DNA of 64,000 bases. It comes from Hymenobacter metallilatus. Its GTDB lineage: Bacteria > Bacteroidota > Bacteroidia > Cytophagales > Hymenobacteraceae. The DNA lies in the NCBI RefSeq assembly GCF_003944705.1, contig NZ_RWIS01000003.1, positions 124,001-188,000 on the forward strand, in the 5' to 3' direction. The position numbers and the translations under genes were made by a program. Each line of letters opens with the position of its first letter. The stretch's first letter is position 1. Shown here one piece after another: positions 51,809-59,739 of the stretch. Under the pieces are notes generated by a model, which was not told where the DNA came from, made no database searches, and was given only the letters and a program-made list of their open reading frames with translations.

Positions 51809-54361
51809 TTAGAGGCCGTTCTGCTTTTTGGTACCCCGAATGGCTTGGGCTTCCAATGGGTTTTCGGGCCAGTAGTGCTTGGGGTAGCGGCCCCGTAGCT
51901 CTTTGCGCACCTCAAAGTAGCTGCTGGTCCAAAAGCTGCGCAGGTCGCGGGTAACCTGGGCGGGGCGGTAGCCAGGACTGAGCAAGTGGAGCGTGAGCGG
52001 CACGCGGCCTCCCGCCACAGTGGGCGTATCCAGCAGCCCGAATACCTCCTGCAAGCGCACGGCCAGCACTGGCGCGGCCGGCTCGGCGTAGTCCAGCCGG
52101 ATGCGGGAGCCGGTTGGCACTTCCAGGTGGGTGGGTGCCAGTTGCTCCAGCTCCTGGCGCTGCGCCCAGCCATCCGGCAGCAGGCCAAGCAAGGCTTCCT
52201 GAAAATCAACCCGGCTCAGCTCACTCATTGATTTTACACCGATGAGGTAGGGGCCCAGCCACTCGGGCAGGGCTGCCAGCAGCGCCGCATCCGACACATC
52301 TGGCCAGCGCTGAGGAAAATGATGCTGCAAAAAAGCCAGCCGCTCCCGAAGCTGTCGGGCCGCCTCGCTCCAGGGCAAGCGGCCAATGCCACCGGCCTGT
52401 ATGGCCCCGAGCAGAGCCTCGGTTATGGCGGCGGGGTCGGGGTTGGGCAGGCTGGTGTCGGAAAGGAGCAGAGCCCCCAGGCGGCGCAGGCGGCGGGCGG
52501 TTACGCGGCCGGCCGCTTCGTCCCAGCGCACTTCGTCGCGGGTTTCCAGCTGCTCCGCGAAGTACTCTTCCAACTCGGCCCGACTGACCGGCGCGGCCAG
52601 ACTAGCCCGGGGCTGGGCCGCCAGGCCATCCAGCGCGGCAACGGCAAAAAAGGTATCCTGCTGCCCGAAAAACTCCGCGGCCAGCGTGGCGCGCTGCCCA
52701 CTGATGAGGCGTACCCGCTCGGGCGTTTCGCGCTGGGCCAGCCGGTCGGGGTAGGCCAGGGCCGCCAGCAGACCGGCCACATCGGGCTCAATTTCGCCCC
52801 GGGCCCCGGCGCGGTTGCGGAGCACGGCCGCCGCCTCGCGCACCCGGCGCAGGGCGGCTCCGTCGGGGTGCAGGCCGGGCAGCGGGGCGCGGCCGGTACT
52901 AAGCGCCTCCAGCCGCAGCCGCAAGTCGGGCGGCCCGAACGAGCCGTCGGCGGGGCGTAGCAGGTCGCGCTCCGTAAGCAGGGCCGCCAGGGCGCAGGCC
53001 GTAGCCCCGTGCCCGATTTCCTGCCCCCGCACCACCAAATGAGCCAGCCGGGGCGCCAGCCCCAGCCCGGCCAGGGCCCGGCCGTGGGCGGTGGGCTGCC
53101 CCTGGGCCGTGAGGGCCTGCAAGCGCCGCAGCAGCTCCCGGGCCAGCGCCAGGGCTGGAGCCGGGGGCGCATCGAGCCAGCGCAGGGCCGTGGCATCATA
53201 AGCGCCCCACAATGCCAGCTCCAGGGCCAGGGGACTAAGGTCGGCGGTGAGGATTTCGGGGGCCAGATGGTGGGGCAGCTTTTGGAACTCGGCTTCCGTC
53301 CAGAGGCGGTAGCAGGTGCCGGGACCCAGGCGGCCGGCCCGGCCCCGGCGCTGGTCGGCCGCGGCCTGGCTCACGGGCTCGGTGCCCAACGTGGTAAGGC
53401 CGGTGCGGGGCTCGAAGCGCGGTACGCGGGCGTAGCCGCCATCCACTACAATGGTTACGCCCTCAATGGTAAGGCTGGTTTCGGCAATGCTGGTGGCCAG
53501 CACCACCTTGCGGCGGCCGGCCGGGGCGGGGCACAGGGCGGCATCCTGCTGCTCGGCCGGCAGCTCGCCGTGTAGCACATGCACATCAATGTACTCAGGC
53601 AAGCCCGCCAGCTTGTCGGCCACGCGGCGCTGGTCGGCCAGGCCCGGCAGGAACACCAGCACGTCGCCAGTGGGGTGGGCCGTCAGGGCTTCGCGGATGA
53701 TGGCGGGCGTGAGGTCCTGGAGTTTTTCGTGGGGGCGGCTGGAAACGGTAGCGGCCCGGCGCGGACTCAGGTAATGGGTTTCGACCGGAAACATGCGGCC
53801 CTGGCTGCGCACTACCGGCGCGCCCAGCCAGGCCCCCAGCCGGTCGGCATCCAGCGTGGCCGACATCACCAGCAGCCGCAGGTCGGGGCGGAGCACTTGT
53901 TGAGCATCCAGGGCCAGGGCCAGCCCCAGGTCGGCCTGCAGGCTCCGCTCATGAAACTCATCAAACAGCACCGCCGCCACTCCCTCCAGCGCCGGGTCGT
54001 CCTGGAGCTGCCGGGTCAGGATAACTTCCGTTACCACTTCAATGCGGGTTTTGGCCGATACCTTACTTTCCAGGCGCATCCGGTAGCCTACCGTGTGGCC
54101 CACGGGCTCACCCAGCAGCTGAGCCATGCGGGTAGCGGCGGCGCGGGCCGCCAGCCGCCGGGGTTCCAGCACCAGAATCCGGCCTCCCTCGCGCCAGGCG
54201 GCTTCCAGCAAAGCCAGGGGCACAATGGTGGTTTTACCGGCTCCGGGCGGCGCTTGCAACACGGCCCTGGAGTGCGTTTCCAGGGTGCGGAGCAGTTCCG
54301 GCAGGGCATCGAGAATGGGCAGAGACAATTCCTGCAATTGATGAGAAAGAGCTGATGACAT
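51809..54361 (-). CDS. hrpB: ATP-dependent helicase HrpB
   Basis: The protein is 850 residues from the ATG at 54361 (MSSALSHQLQELSLP). It is a DEAH-type helicase with motif I PPGAGKTT (38-45), motif II DEFHERS (a DEFH variant typical of HrpB), motif III SATLDA and motif VI QRRGRAGRLGPG. The HA2/winged and HrpB_C regions complete it. The RNA or DNA substrate in vivo is unclear in most species. The longer frame to 54424 lacks conservation. Transcription appears separate from the divergent gene at 54614. Confidence 0.93.
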   Translation of the reverse strand: MSSALSHQLQELSLPILDALPELLRTLETHSRAVLQAPPGAGKTTIVPLALLEAAWREGGRILVLEPRRLAARAAATRMAQLLGEPVGHTVGYRMRLESKVSAKTRIEVVTEVILTRQLQDDPALEGVAAVLFDEFHERSLQADLGLALALDAQQVLRPDLRLLVMSATLDADRLGAWLGAPVVRSQGRMFPVETHYLSPRRAATVSSRPHEKLQDLTPAIIREALTAHPTGDVLVFLPGLADQRRVADKLAGLPEYIDVHVLHGELPAEQQDAALCPAPAGRRKVVLATSIAETSLTIEGVTIVVDGGYARVPRFEPRTGLTTLGTEPVSQAAADQRRGRAGRLGPGTCYRLWTEAEFQKLPHHLAPEILTADLSPLALELALWGAYDATALRWLDAPPAPALALARELLRRLQALTAQGQPTAHGRALAGLGLAPRLAHLVVRGQEIGHGATACALAALLTERDLLRPADGSFGPPDLRLRLEALSTGRAPLPGLHPDGAALRRVREAAAVLRNRAGARGEIEPDVAGLLAALAYPDRLAQRETPERVRLISGQRATLAAEFFGQQDTFFAVAALDGLAAQPRASLAAPVSRAELEEYFAEQLETRDEVRWDEAAGRVTARRLRRLGALLLSDTSLPNPDPAAITEALLGAIQAGGIGRLPWSEAARQLRERLAFLQHHFPQRWPDVSDAALLAALPEWLGPYLIGVKSMSELSRVDFQEALLGLLPDGWAQRQELEQLAPTHLEVPTGSRIRLDYAEPAAPVLAVRLQEVFGLLDTPTVAGGRVPLTLHLLSPGYRPAQVTRDLRSFWTSSYFEVRKELRGRYPKHYWPENPLEAQAIRGTKKQNGL

Positions 54362-54613
54362 AACGAAATACTGGCGAAGATGCCAACCGGTACTTAGGGC
54401 CGCGAAGTTGAGCAAAACTGCCACAATAGTTTGCCACCCTTATAAACCGAATGCAGATGCCTACTCTACCTCTATAGGGTGTAAATGGTAATTCGGCAGG
54501 GATAAATAAGCTTTTGTCTAATTGATGTTTAATCTGTGATAAAAAAAATTACACTTTTGTGTATTGGGCAAACCCTGTTCCCTACCAACTCTCACCTATA
54601 AGTCATTACGTTC

Positions 54614-55870
54614 ATGATTAAACAAGTACTTTTTCGGCTACTCGGTTTGGTGTTACTGAGTTTATGCGCGCCGCGGCTGATACTAGCCCAAGGGCCTGCT
54701 GTACTCGACGCGCCCCCGGCCATGCCGCTCACCTGGTTTATTAAGCAAGACCAGCATATGGTGGTGCGACGCGGTGCCGTAGTGATGGTGATGGATCGGG
54801 ACGTCGTCTTATCCAACGGAGCCCGCATCAACCACACCAACGGAAAAGTAGAGCTGCTGACTGGCGGCAGCATGCCGTTGCAGGAAGGTGAGGCCATGAG
54901 TCAAAATGGAGAACTGGTAGGCAGCCAGCGCGCCTTACAATTGGGCCTTACCCCGGCGGTAGTATCAGGGCGTATGGCAGCGGCAGTGGCTGCTACCCCG
55001 GTGGTAGCTCCGGCCGTTGTTGCGGCTCCAGTAGCAGCGGAAACCCCAGCAGCCAGCTCGCTTACTTTTGCCTATCAGGCGCCGGCGCCCGTTAATGGCA
55101 AGCTGAAGGGAGTAGTAGAACTAGGGGCCAGCGGCTTCAACTCGTTCATTATCCGGGTAGACAAACAACAGAACTGGAAACTAGAGAAATCGGAATTTGG
55201 CAACAGCTTGGTGATGGAAAACATGGCCACCGACGACGATGTGCGCAAAGGGCTTAAAAGCTACATTGCCCAAATGCTGGACTATGGTGTGGGGGGGCAC
55301 GATATTCACTTCGTGGTAAGCTCCGGTGCTGCTATGGCCGACGTCACCCGGCGTATTGTTCAGAACCTGAAGGGACTGGGTTATGTGGTCAACACTGTAA
55401 CGCCAGAGCAGGAAGGTGCCCTGGGGCTAAAGGCTGCTCTGCCGCCTTCCTATGCCAACAAGGCCTTTGTGGCTGATATTGGCTCGGGTAATACCAAAAT
55501 TTCCTGGCTGCAGAACGCCATGCCAAAGGCGCTGGATACTTATGGTGCCAAGTATTACCAAAAAGGCATTGCTGATGAAGCTGTATCCCGCGACGTAGCC
55601 GATAATGCACGGCAGGTACCAGCAACGCAACGCCAGACCTGCTTTATTATTGGAGGCGTGCCCTACGAGCTGGCTAAAATCAACCGCCAGGGCAAGGAGC
55701 GTTTTACGGTGTTGGGCCCACCGGCCGCTTATGCCGAGCTGCCCAACGCCAAAACTAAGGCGGGTGTTACCATTTACAAAGCCCTGGTGGACGCTACCGG
55801 CTGTCAGCAATTTGTATTCGATTGGGATGCCAATTTCACCATTGGCTACCTGCTTAGCTTGCCCCAATAG
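54614..55870 (+). CDS. Exported DUF6799 plus Ppx/GppA-like protein
   Basis: The 418-residue protein has a signal peptide (MIKQVLFRLLGLVLLSLCAPRLILAQ). A DUF6799-like module (about 45-105) contains the VVLSNGARINHTNGKVEL and LQEGEAMSQNGEL repeats. After an Ala/Val/Pro linker (about 120-150) comes a domain (about 160-418) with the motif order of Ppx/GppA phosphatases: a GASGFNSFIIRV loop (171-182), VSSGAA, PEQEGALGL and ADIGSGNTKISW (287-298). An exported protein of this fold is unusual because ATP is scarce outside the cytoplasm; polyphosphate or another phosphate ligand would be possible. Function unproven. Confidence 0.75.
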   Translation: MIKQVLFRLLGLVLLSLCAPRLILAQGPAVLDAPPAMPLTWFIKQDQHMVVRRGAVVMVMDRDVVLSNGARINHTNGKVELLTGGSMPLQEGEAMSQNGELVGSQRALQLGLTPAVVSGRMAAAVAATPVVAPAVVAAPVAAETPAASSLTFAYQAPAPVNGKLKGVVELGASGFNSFIIRVDKQQNWKLEKSEFGNSLVMENMATDDDVRKGLKSYIAQMLDYGVGGHDIHFVVSSGAAMADVTRRIVQNLKGLGYVVNTVTPEQEGALGLKAALPPSYANKAFVADIGSGNTKISWLQNAMPKALDTYGAKYYQKGIADEAVSRDVADNARQVPATQRQTCFIIGGVPYELAKINRQGKERFTVLGPPAAYAELPNAKTKAGVTIYKALVDATGCQQFVFDWDANFTIGYLLSLPQ

Positions 55871-55885
55871 TGCAACGAAGCCACG

Positions 55886-55924
55886 CAGAACGCCGACCCG
55901 AAGAAATTCCGGGTCGGCGTTCTG
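55886..55924. terminator. Bidirectional terminator
   Basis: Perfect 15-base arms (55886-55900 and 55910-55924) lie between the Ppx-like gene and the convergent rhodanese gene. Confidence 0.85.
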
Positions 55925-55947
55925 GTTTGAGCCTGGCAGCAAGTTTT

Positions 55948-56271
55948 TTAATACACCGGTACCGCTGGATCTACCTGCTGGCTCCAGGCGTGAATACCGC
56001 CGCGCAGGTTCAGCAGGTTCGTCAGCTCGTGGCGGTGCTGGAGGTAGGCCAGGGCCTGCATGGAGCGCACGCCGTGGTGGCAGATGAGCACGGCGGGTCG
56101 GTCGGGGTCAATTTCGGTGGCGCGGCTGGCTAATTCGCCCAGCGGCAGCAGCTGGCTGCCCTCTATGCGGCAGTAGGCAAACTCCTCGGGCTGGCGCACG
56201 TCAATGAGCTGGATGTCTTCGCCGCGCTGAAGACGGGCGTGCAGGTCGGGGGCAGTAAGTTCGGGCAGCAT
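55948..56271 (-). CDS. Single-domain rhodanese-like protein
   Basis: The protein is 107 residues from the ATG at 56271 (MLPELTAPDLHARLQRGEDI). The rhodanese fold shows LIDVRQPEEFAYCRIEGSQLLPL and the active loop LICHHGVRS with the catalytic Cys. It probably transfers sulfane sulfur in the cytoplasm. Its ATG at 56271 is favoured over the one at 56310, since the extra residues are not conserved. It is divergent from pnuC. Confidence 0.92.
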   Translation of the reverse strand: MLPELTAPDLHARLQRGEDIQLIDVRQPEEFAYCRIEGSQLLPLGELASRATEIDPDRPAVLICHHGVRSMQALAYLQHRHELTNLLNLRGGIHAWSQQVDPAVPVY

Positions 56272-56327
56272 GGTGGGCGGTAGAAAGCGAAAAAGCCGGA
56301 GAAGCTGCAAAATTACGGGCTACTCCT

Positions 56328-56335
56328 TAGCTTTG
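56328..56335 (+). promoter_or_regulatory. Promoter -7 box (TAGCTTTG) of pnuC
   Basis: This perfect TAnnTTTG match lies 63 bases before the pnuC start. Confidence 0.5.
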
Positions 56336-56397
56336 ACCAAGCGGGTAGCCTGAACCGGAGATATTGCTCCGGCGCCCCGCTTATCACTGGTCTTTCT

Positions 56398-57030
56398 GTG
56401 TTGCAGTCGTTGTATGAGTTCTGGACCGCCGCTGCCGGCGTCAGTCCGCTGGAGTGGGTGGCCGTGCTGACGGGCTTTGCCTGCGTGTGGCTGGCCGCGC
56501 GTGAGTCGCTCTGGAACTTTCCGGTGGCCATTGTCAGCTGCGGCCTCTACGTGCTGGTGTATTATAAAGCTCGGCTGTATTCCGATTGTGGTCTGCAGGG
56601 GGCGTTTATTGCGCTCAGTGTATATGGCTGGTATGAGTGGCTGCATGGTGGCCGCCACCGCGCCGAATTACCCGTTTCGCGCACCCAGCCGCTGGAATGG
56701 GGTGGATGCCTGCTGTTTGTGCCAGCTTTTACCCTTGGGTTCGGCTACTACCTGCAGCACCACACCGATGCTGCACTGCCCCACTGGGATGCCCTGACCA
56801 CGGCTATCAGCTTGGCGGCTCAGTACCTGCTGATGCGGAAGCGGCTGGAAAACTGGTGGCTCTGGGTCTTGGTAGATATAATGTACGTTCCCATCCTCTG
56901 GTACAAGCAGCTTTATCCCACCAGTGCCCTGTATGCCCTGTACCTAGGGTTGGCTATCTACGGCTACCGGGAGTGGCACCGCACATTGCGTCGGCAGCAG
57001 GCTGCGGCCTCATCTTTTCAAGTCGCCTGA
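56398..57030 (+). CDS. pnuC: PnuC-family vitamin transporter (nicotinamide riboside likely)
   Basis: The 210-residue inner-membrane protein has about seven helices. It starts at GTG 56398 (MLQSLYEFWTAA; a TTG follows at once). The PnuC pattern is clear: NFPVAIVSCGLYVLVYYKARLYSDCGLQ, VYGWYEWLHGG and the terminal NWWLWVLVDIMYVPILWYKQLYPTSALYALYLGLAIYGYREW. The family facilitates diffusion of nicotinamide riboside or, for PnuT members, thiamin. The next gene, two bases downstream, encodes a NadR-type kinase, which favours nicotinamide riboside trapping. A thiamin-regulated TonB receptor 2.7 kb away leaves PnuT possible. Confidence 0.92.
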   Translation: MLQSLYEFWTAAAGVSPLEWVAVLTGFACVWLAARESLWNFPVAIVSCGLYVLVYYKARLYSDCGLQGAFIALSVYGWYEWLHGGRHRAELPVSRTQPLEWGGCLLFVPAFTLGFGYYLQHHTDAALPHWDALTTAISLAAQYLLMRKRLENWWLWVLVDIMYVPILWYKQLYPTSALYALYLGLAIYGYREWHRTLRRQQAAASSFQVA

Positions 57031-57032
57031 GT

Positions 57033-57596
57033 ATGTTGCGTGTTGCCCTTACCGGACCCGAGTCGACGGGCAAAACGACGTTGAGCCGCCTGCTGGCCGA
57101 ACAGTATACCACCACCTGGGCCCCGGAGTATGCCCGCTACTACCTGGAGCAGCACGGCCCCAACTACACCATGGCCGACCTGGAGCGGATTGCCAAAGGC
57201 CAGTTGCGGGCCGAGCAGAACGCCATGCAGGCCGCACAGGTACAGGGCCGGCCGCTGTTCTTCTGCGACACTGATTTGCTGGTAATAAAAATCTGGTCGG
57301 AACATGCCTTTGGGGTGTGCCCCCAGTGGATAATAGAGCAGATTGAGTTGCAGCGCTACGACCTGGTGTTGCTGCTGGATGTCGACCTGCCCTGGGAGCC
57401 CGACCCTTTGCGGGAGCACCCCAACCATCGGCAGTATTTTTACGATTTGTACCAGCGGGAACTGCGGGAGCGGCTGTCCAATTTTGCCGAAATAAGCGGG
57501 GCACCGGCTGAGCGCTTGGAGCAGGCCTGCTTCCACGTGGATATTTTGCTGGGCAAAACCAGCTTCTGGCGCACGGCGCGCATCTCCCAAGGCTAA
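57033..57596 (+). CDS. NadR-type ribosylnicotinamide kinase
   Basis: The 187-residue protein starts at ATG 57033. It contains the P-loop GPESTGKTTLSRLLA (8-22), the WAPEYARYYLE segment of the NadR kinase domain and DVDLPWEPDPLREHPN. It lacks the NMN adenylyltransferase and DNA-binding domains of full NadR, so it is the stand-alone kinase. It should phosphorylate nicotinamide riboside to NMN and thereby trap what PnuC brings in. The overlap-like spacing of two bases to pnuC indicates translational coupling. Confidence 0.9.
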   Translation: MLRVALTGPESTGKTTLSRLLAEQYTTTWAPEYARYYLEQHGPNYTMADLERIAKGQLRAEQNAMQAAQVQGRPLFFCDTDLLVIKIWSEHAFGVCPQWIIEQIELQRYDLVLLLDVDLPWEPDPLREHPNHRQYFYDLYQRELRERLSNFAEISGAPAERLEQACFHVDILLGKTSFWRTARISQG

Positions 57597-57646
57597 CCTT
57601 GCCGGCCCGGCTGCCGTTTCTGGGAGCTGGCTGTTCTCTACCGCGT

Positions 57647-58522
57647 ATGTTATATACCCTCGAAAATGAAGTGTGCCGCGTGGCCGTAGATACCCGCGGG
57701 GCTGAGCTGCACAGCTTCATTCGCAAAGACCTGAACGAGCTAGAGTACATCTGGCCCGCCGAAGCCGCCTACTGGAACCGCCACGCACCGGTGCTCTTCC
57801 CCCTTGTGGGCCGCCTGCCCCAGGATGCCTACCAGCACCAGGGCCGTACCTACACCCTCGGCCAGCACGGCTTCGCCCGCGACCGGGAGTTTCGGCTGCT
57901 GCACCAAGGCCCGGCGGCGCTGACGTTTGAGCTGCGCGCTGATGAGGACAGCCGCCGCATCTACCCCTTCGAGTTTGCCCTGCGCCTCAGCTACCGCCTG
58001 GCTGGTGCCACCCTCACTATTGGCTGGGAGGTGGAAAACCCGGGGGCCGCTGAACTGCTGTTCAGCATTGGGGCTCACCCGGCCTTCCGGTGCCCACTGC
58101 TGCCCGAGGAATCCTTCGAAGACTACGAATTGGTGTTCGACCATCCCGTAACTTTGCAGCGGCATTTGCTGGAAGAGGGGCTGCTAACAGGCCACATGGC
58201 ACCCGTGCTGGAACAACAAAACGTGCTGCCCCTCAGCTACGAGCTATTTGCGCAGGACGCCTTGGTGTTTAAGCACTTCGATTTCACCCACCTCACGCTG
58301 CGAAGCCGGCTTTCGGGCCGGTCCGTGCGGGTCCGCTTCGATGGGTTTCCGTACCTGGGCCTCTGGACCAAAGGGGCCGGGGCGCCGTTTGTGTGCATTG
58401 AGCCCTGGCACGGCATTGCCAGCGCTACCACCGGCTCCCGGGAGCTTGCCGACAAAGAAGGCATTCTGAGTTTGCAGCCCGGCCAGCACTTTACTACCAC
58501 GCATAGCATCACCGTTGAGTAA
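57647..58522 (+). CDS. Aldose 1-epimerase family protein
   Basis: The protein is 291 residues from the ATG at 57647 (MLYTLENEVCRVAVDTRGAEL). The galactose-mutarotase-like fold shows PVLFPLVGRLPQDAYQHQGRTY, the LGQHGFARDREF segment with a His, SIGAHPAFRCPL and ICIEPWHG. The His and Glu residues of the active site are in place. It interconverts sugar anomers or acts on hexose-phosphates. It follows the kinase gene by 50 bases on the same strand, so co-transcription is possible. Confidence 0.9.
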   Translation: MLYTLENEVCRVAVDTRGAELHSFIRKDLNELEYIWPAEAAYWNRHAPVLFPLVGRLPQDAYQHQGRTYTLGQHGFARDREFRLLHQGPAALTFELRADEDSRRIYPFEFALRLSYRLAGATLTIGWEVENPGAAELLFSIGAHPAFRCPLLPEESFEDYELVFDHPVTLQRHLLEEGLLTGHMAPVLEQQNVLPLSYELFAQDALVFKHFDFTHLTLRSRLSGRSVRVRFDGFPYLGLWTKGAGAPFVCIEPWHGIASATTGSRELADKEGILSLQPGQHFTTTHSITVE

Positions 58523-58529
58523 CTTCTTC

Positions 58530-58946
58530 ATGACCTCCGAAATTACCATCCGCCCCATTAAGGCGGCCGATACGCACGCCCTGCGCCATCAGGTTCTCTG
58601 GCCCCAGGAATCATTGGATTATGTGAAGCTGAACAACGACGAGCAGGGCCGGCACTACGGGGCTTTTCGTAACGGCAAGCTGGTATCGGTTATTTCTCTG
58701 TTTGTGGATGGCCACGTGGCCCGTTTTCGCAAGTTTGCCACCCGCCCCGATTGCCAGGGGCAGGGCATTGGCTCCCAATTGCTACGTCATACTCTGGAAG
58801 AAGCCCATACCCATGGTGCTCAGCGCATTTGGTGTGATGCCCGCGCCATAAACGAGGCCTTTTACCGGGCTTTTGGCCTAGAGCCCGAGGGCAACCGATT
58901 CTACCGGGGTACCATTCCTTACATCCGTATGGCCAAGGATTTGTAG
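58530..58946 (+). CDS. GNAT-family N-acetyltransferase
   Basis: The protein is 138 residues from the ATG at 58530 (MTSEITIRPIKAADTHALRH). The acetyl-CoA loop FATRPDCQGQGIGSQLLRHTLEEA and the final AFYRAFGLEPEGNRFYRGTIP give the GNAT fold. It probably acetylates a small amine. A start five codons upstream (TTG 58515) is less likely. It lies seven bases after the epimerase gene, so the two are in one operon. Confidence 0.88.
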   Translation: MTSEITIRPIKAADTHALRHQVLWPQESLDYVKLNNDEQGRHYGAFRNGKLVSVISLFVDGHVARFRKFATRPDCQGQGIGSQLLRHTLEEAHTHGAQRIWCDARAINEAFYRAFGLEPEGNRFYRGTIPYIRMAKDL

Positions 58947-58967
58947 CGTTCAGTAATGAGGCTACAA

Positions 58968-59032
58968 GCAGAGAGGGGAGACTGTTGTTCGAACGGCCCG
59001 TACGGGTGTTGGAACAACTGTCTCCCCTCTGT
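58968..59032. terminator. Long bidirectional terminator
   Basis: Arms of about 20 bases (58969 onward and 59012-59031, CAGAGAGGGGAGAC type) lie between the GNAT gene and the convergent small membrane protein gene. Confidence 0.8.
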
Positions 59033-59057
59033 TTGCGTGTCGGCGCACTCCCCGCCC

Positions 59058-59282
59058 TCATACTTCTACCCGCCGACGGTTGTAATCCGGCTCCCAGTCG
59101 TTGATGGGGCGGGAAATACCGGGCGGCAGGTCGAAATCAGGCAGGCCATCATCCAGGGGCTCCCCGCCGTCGTCGTCGTTATCGGAAGCGGGAGGATGAC
59201 GCATACGCCGCCGCGGGAGCACCAGCAGTAACCCCGCAAATACCAACGCAACGAGCAAGTAGAGTACACCGGAGACGGTCAT
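59058..59282 (-). CDS. Small single-pass membrane protein with acidic tail
   Basis: The 74-residue product opens MTVSGVLYLLVALVFAGLLL as one transmembrane helix. An RRRMR stop-transfer signal follows, then an Asp-rich SDNDDDGGEP part and a C-terminal stretch that includes LPDFDLPPGISRPINDWEPD. The layout resembles small Bacteroidota membrane proteins of unknown role. It is convergent with the GNAT gene. Confidence 0.68.
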   Translation of the reverse strand: MTVSGVLYLLVALVFAGLLLVLPRRRMRHPPASDNDDDGGEPLDDGLPDFDLPPGISRPINDWEPDYNRRRVEV

Positions 59283-59568
59283 GGCGGGGAGAGTTGAGAT
59301 GCAACATCAAACCGAAAAAGCAACAGACTTCAGTACGAGAAACGGAGGGGCGAGCCGGGTTGTTTTGGTCAGGGCACTTTTTCTTCGTAGCGCGTCAGTA
59401 GCTAGCTAATTTACCTGATTGTCAAGAAATAAAGTACACATTTGTTTGTAAATCCCGCTTGCTTCTGCGCTGGAAGCGGGTGCCCGAAATCCGGCCGGGG
59501 TTGGGGCTGAATGTGTGCCCGGGGGCAGACAATTTTGGGCCCGATGCGGCGAAACCCAAACTCCCGCG

Positions 59569-59576
59569 TACCTTTG
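59569..59576 (+). promoter_or_regulatory. Promoter -7 box (TACCTTTG) before the TPP riboswitch
   Basis: This perfect TAnnTTTG match ends about 10 bases upstream of the first riboswitch stem, placing the transcription start at its edge. Confidence 0.7.
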
Positions 59577-59583
59577 CCGCATA

Positions 59584-59664
59584 GTTTAGGGGTGCCTCTC
59601 TGCACAGAGAGGCTGAGATCATACCCATTGAACCTGCCCGGGTAATGCCGGCGAAGGGAACAAA
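59584..59664 (+). promoter_or_regulatory. TPP (THI-box) riboswitch
   Basis: The conserved THI-box segments are present in order: GGGGTGCC, the variable CTCTCTGCACAGAGAG stem, GGCTGAGATCATACCCATTG (its core GCTGAGA and ACCC parts), AACCTG, CCGGGTAATGCCGGCGAAGG and GAA. It precedes the TonB receptor gene by about 75 bases. The downstream GGGTGCC/GGCACC hairpin (59687-59710) and T-rich stretch suggest transcription or translation control when TPP binds. Confidence 0.95.
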
Positions 59665-59739
59665 CGATCCGCGAACGAAAAACCTCTGGGTGCCGACCCC
59701 TGGCACCGGGTCCGTTCCACCTTTTTCCATTTTTCACCA

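Noticed and set aside
59411..59737. Short minus-strand frames over the riboswitch
   Set aside because: The region is explained by the promoter and the THI-box on the plus strand.
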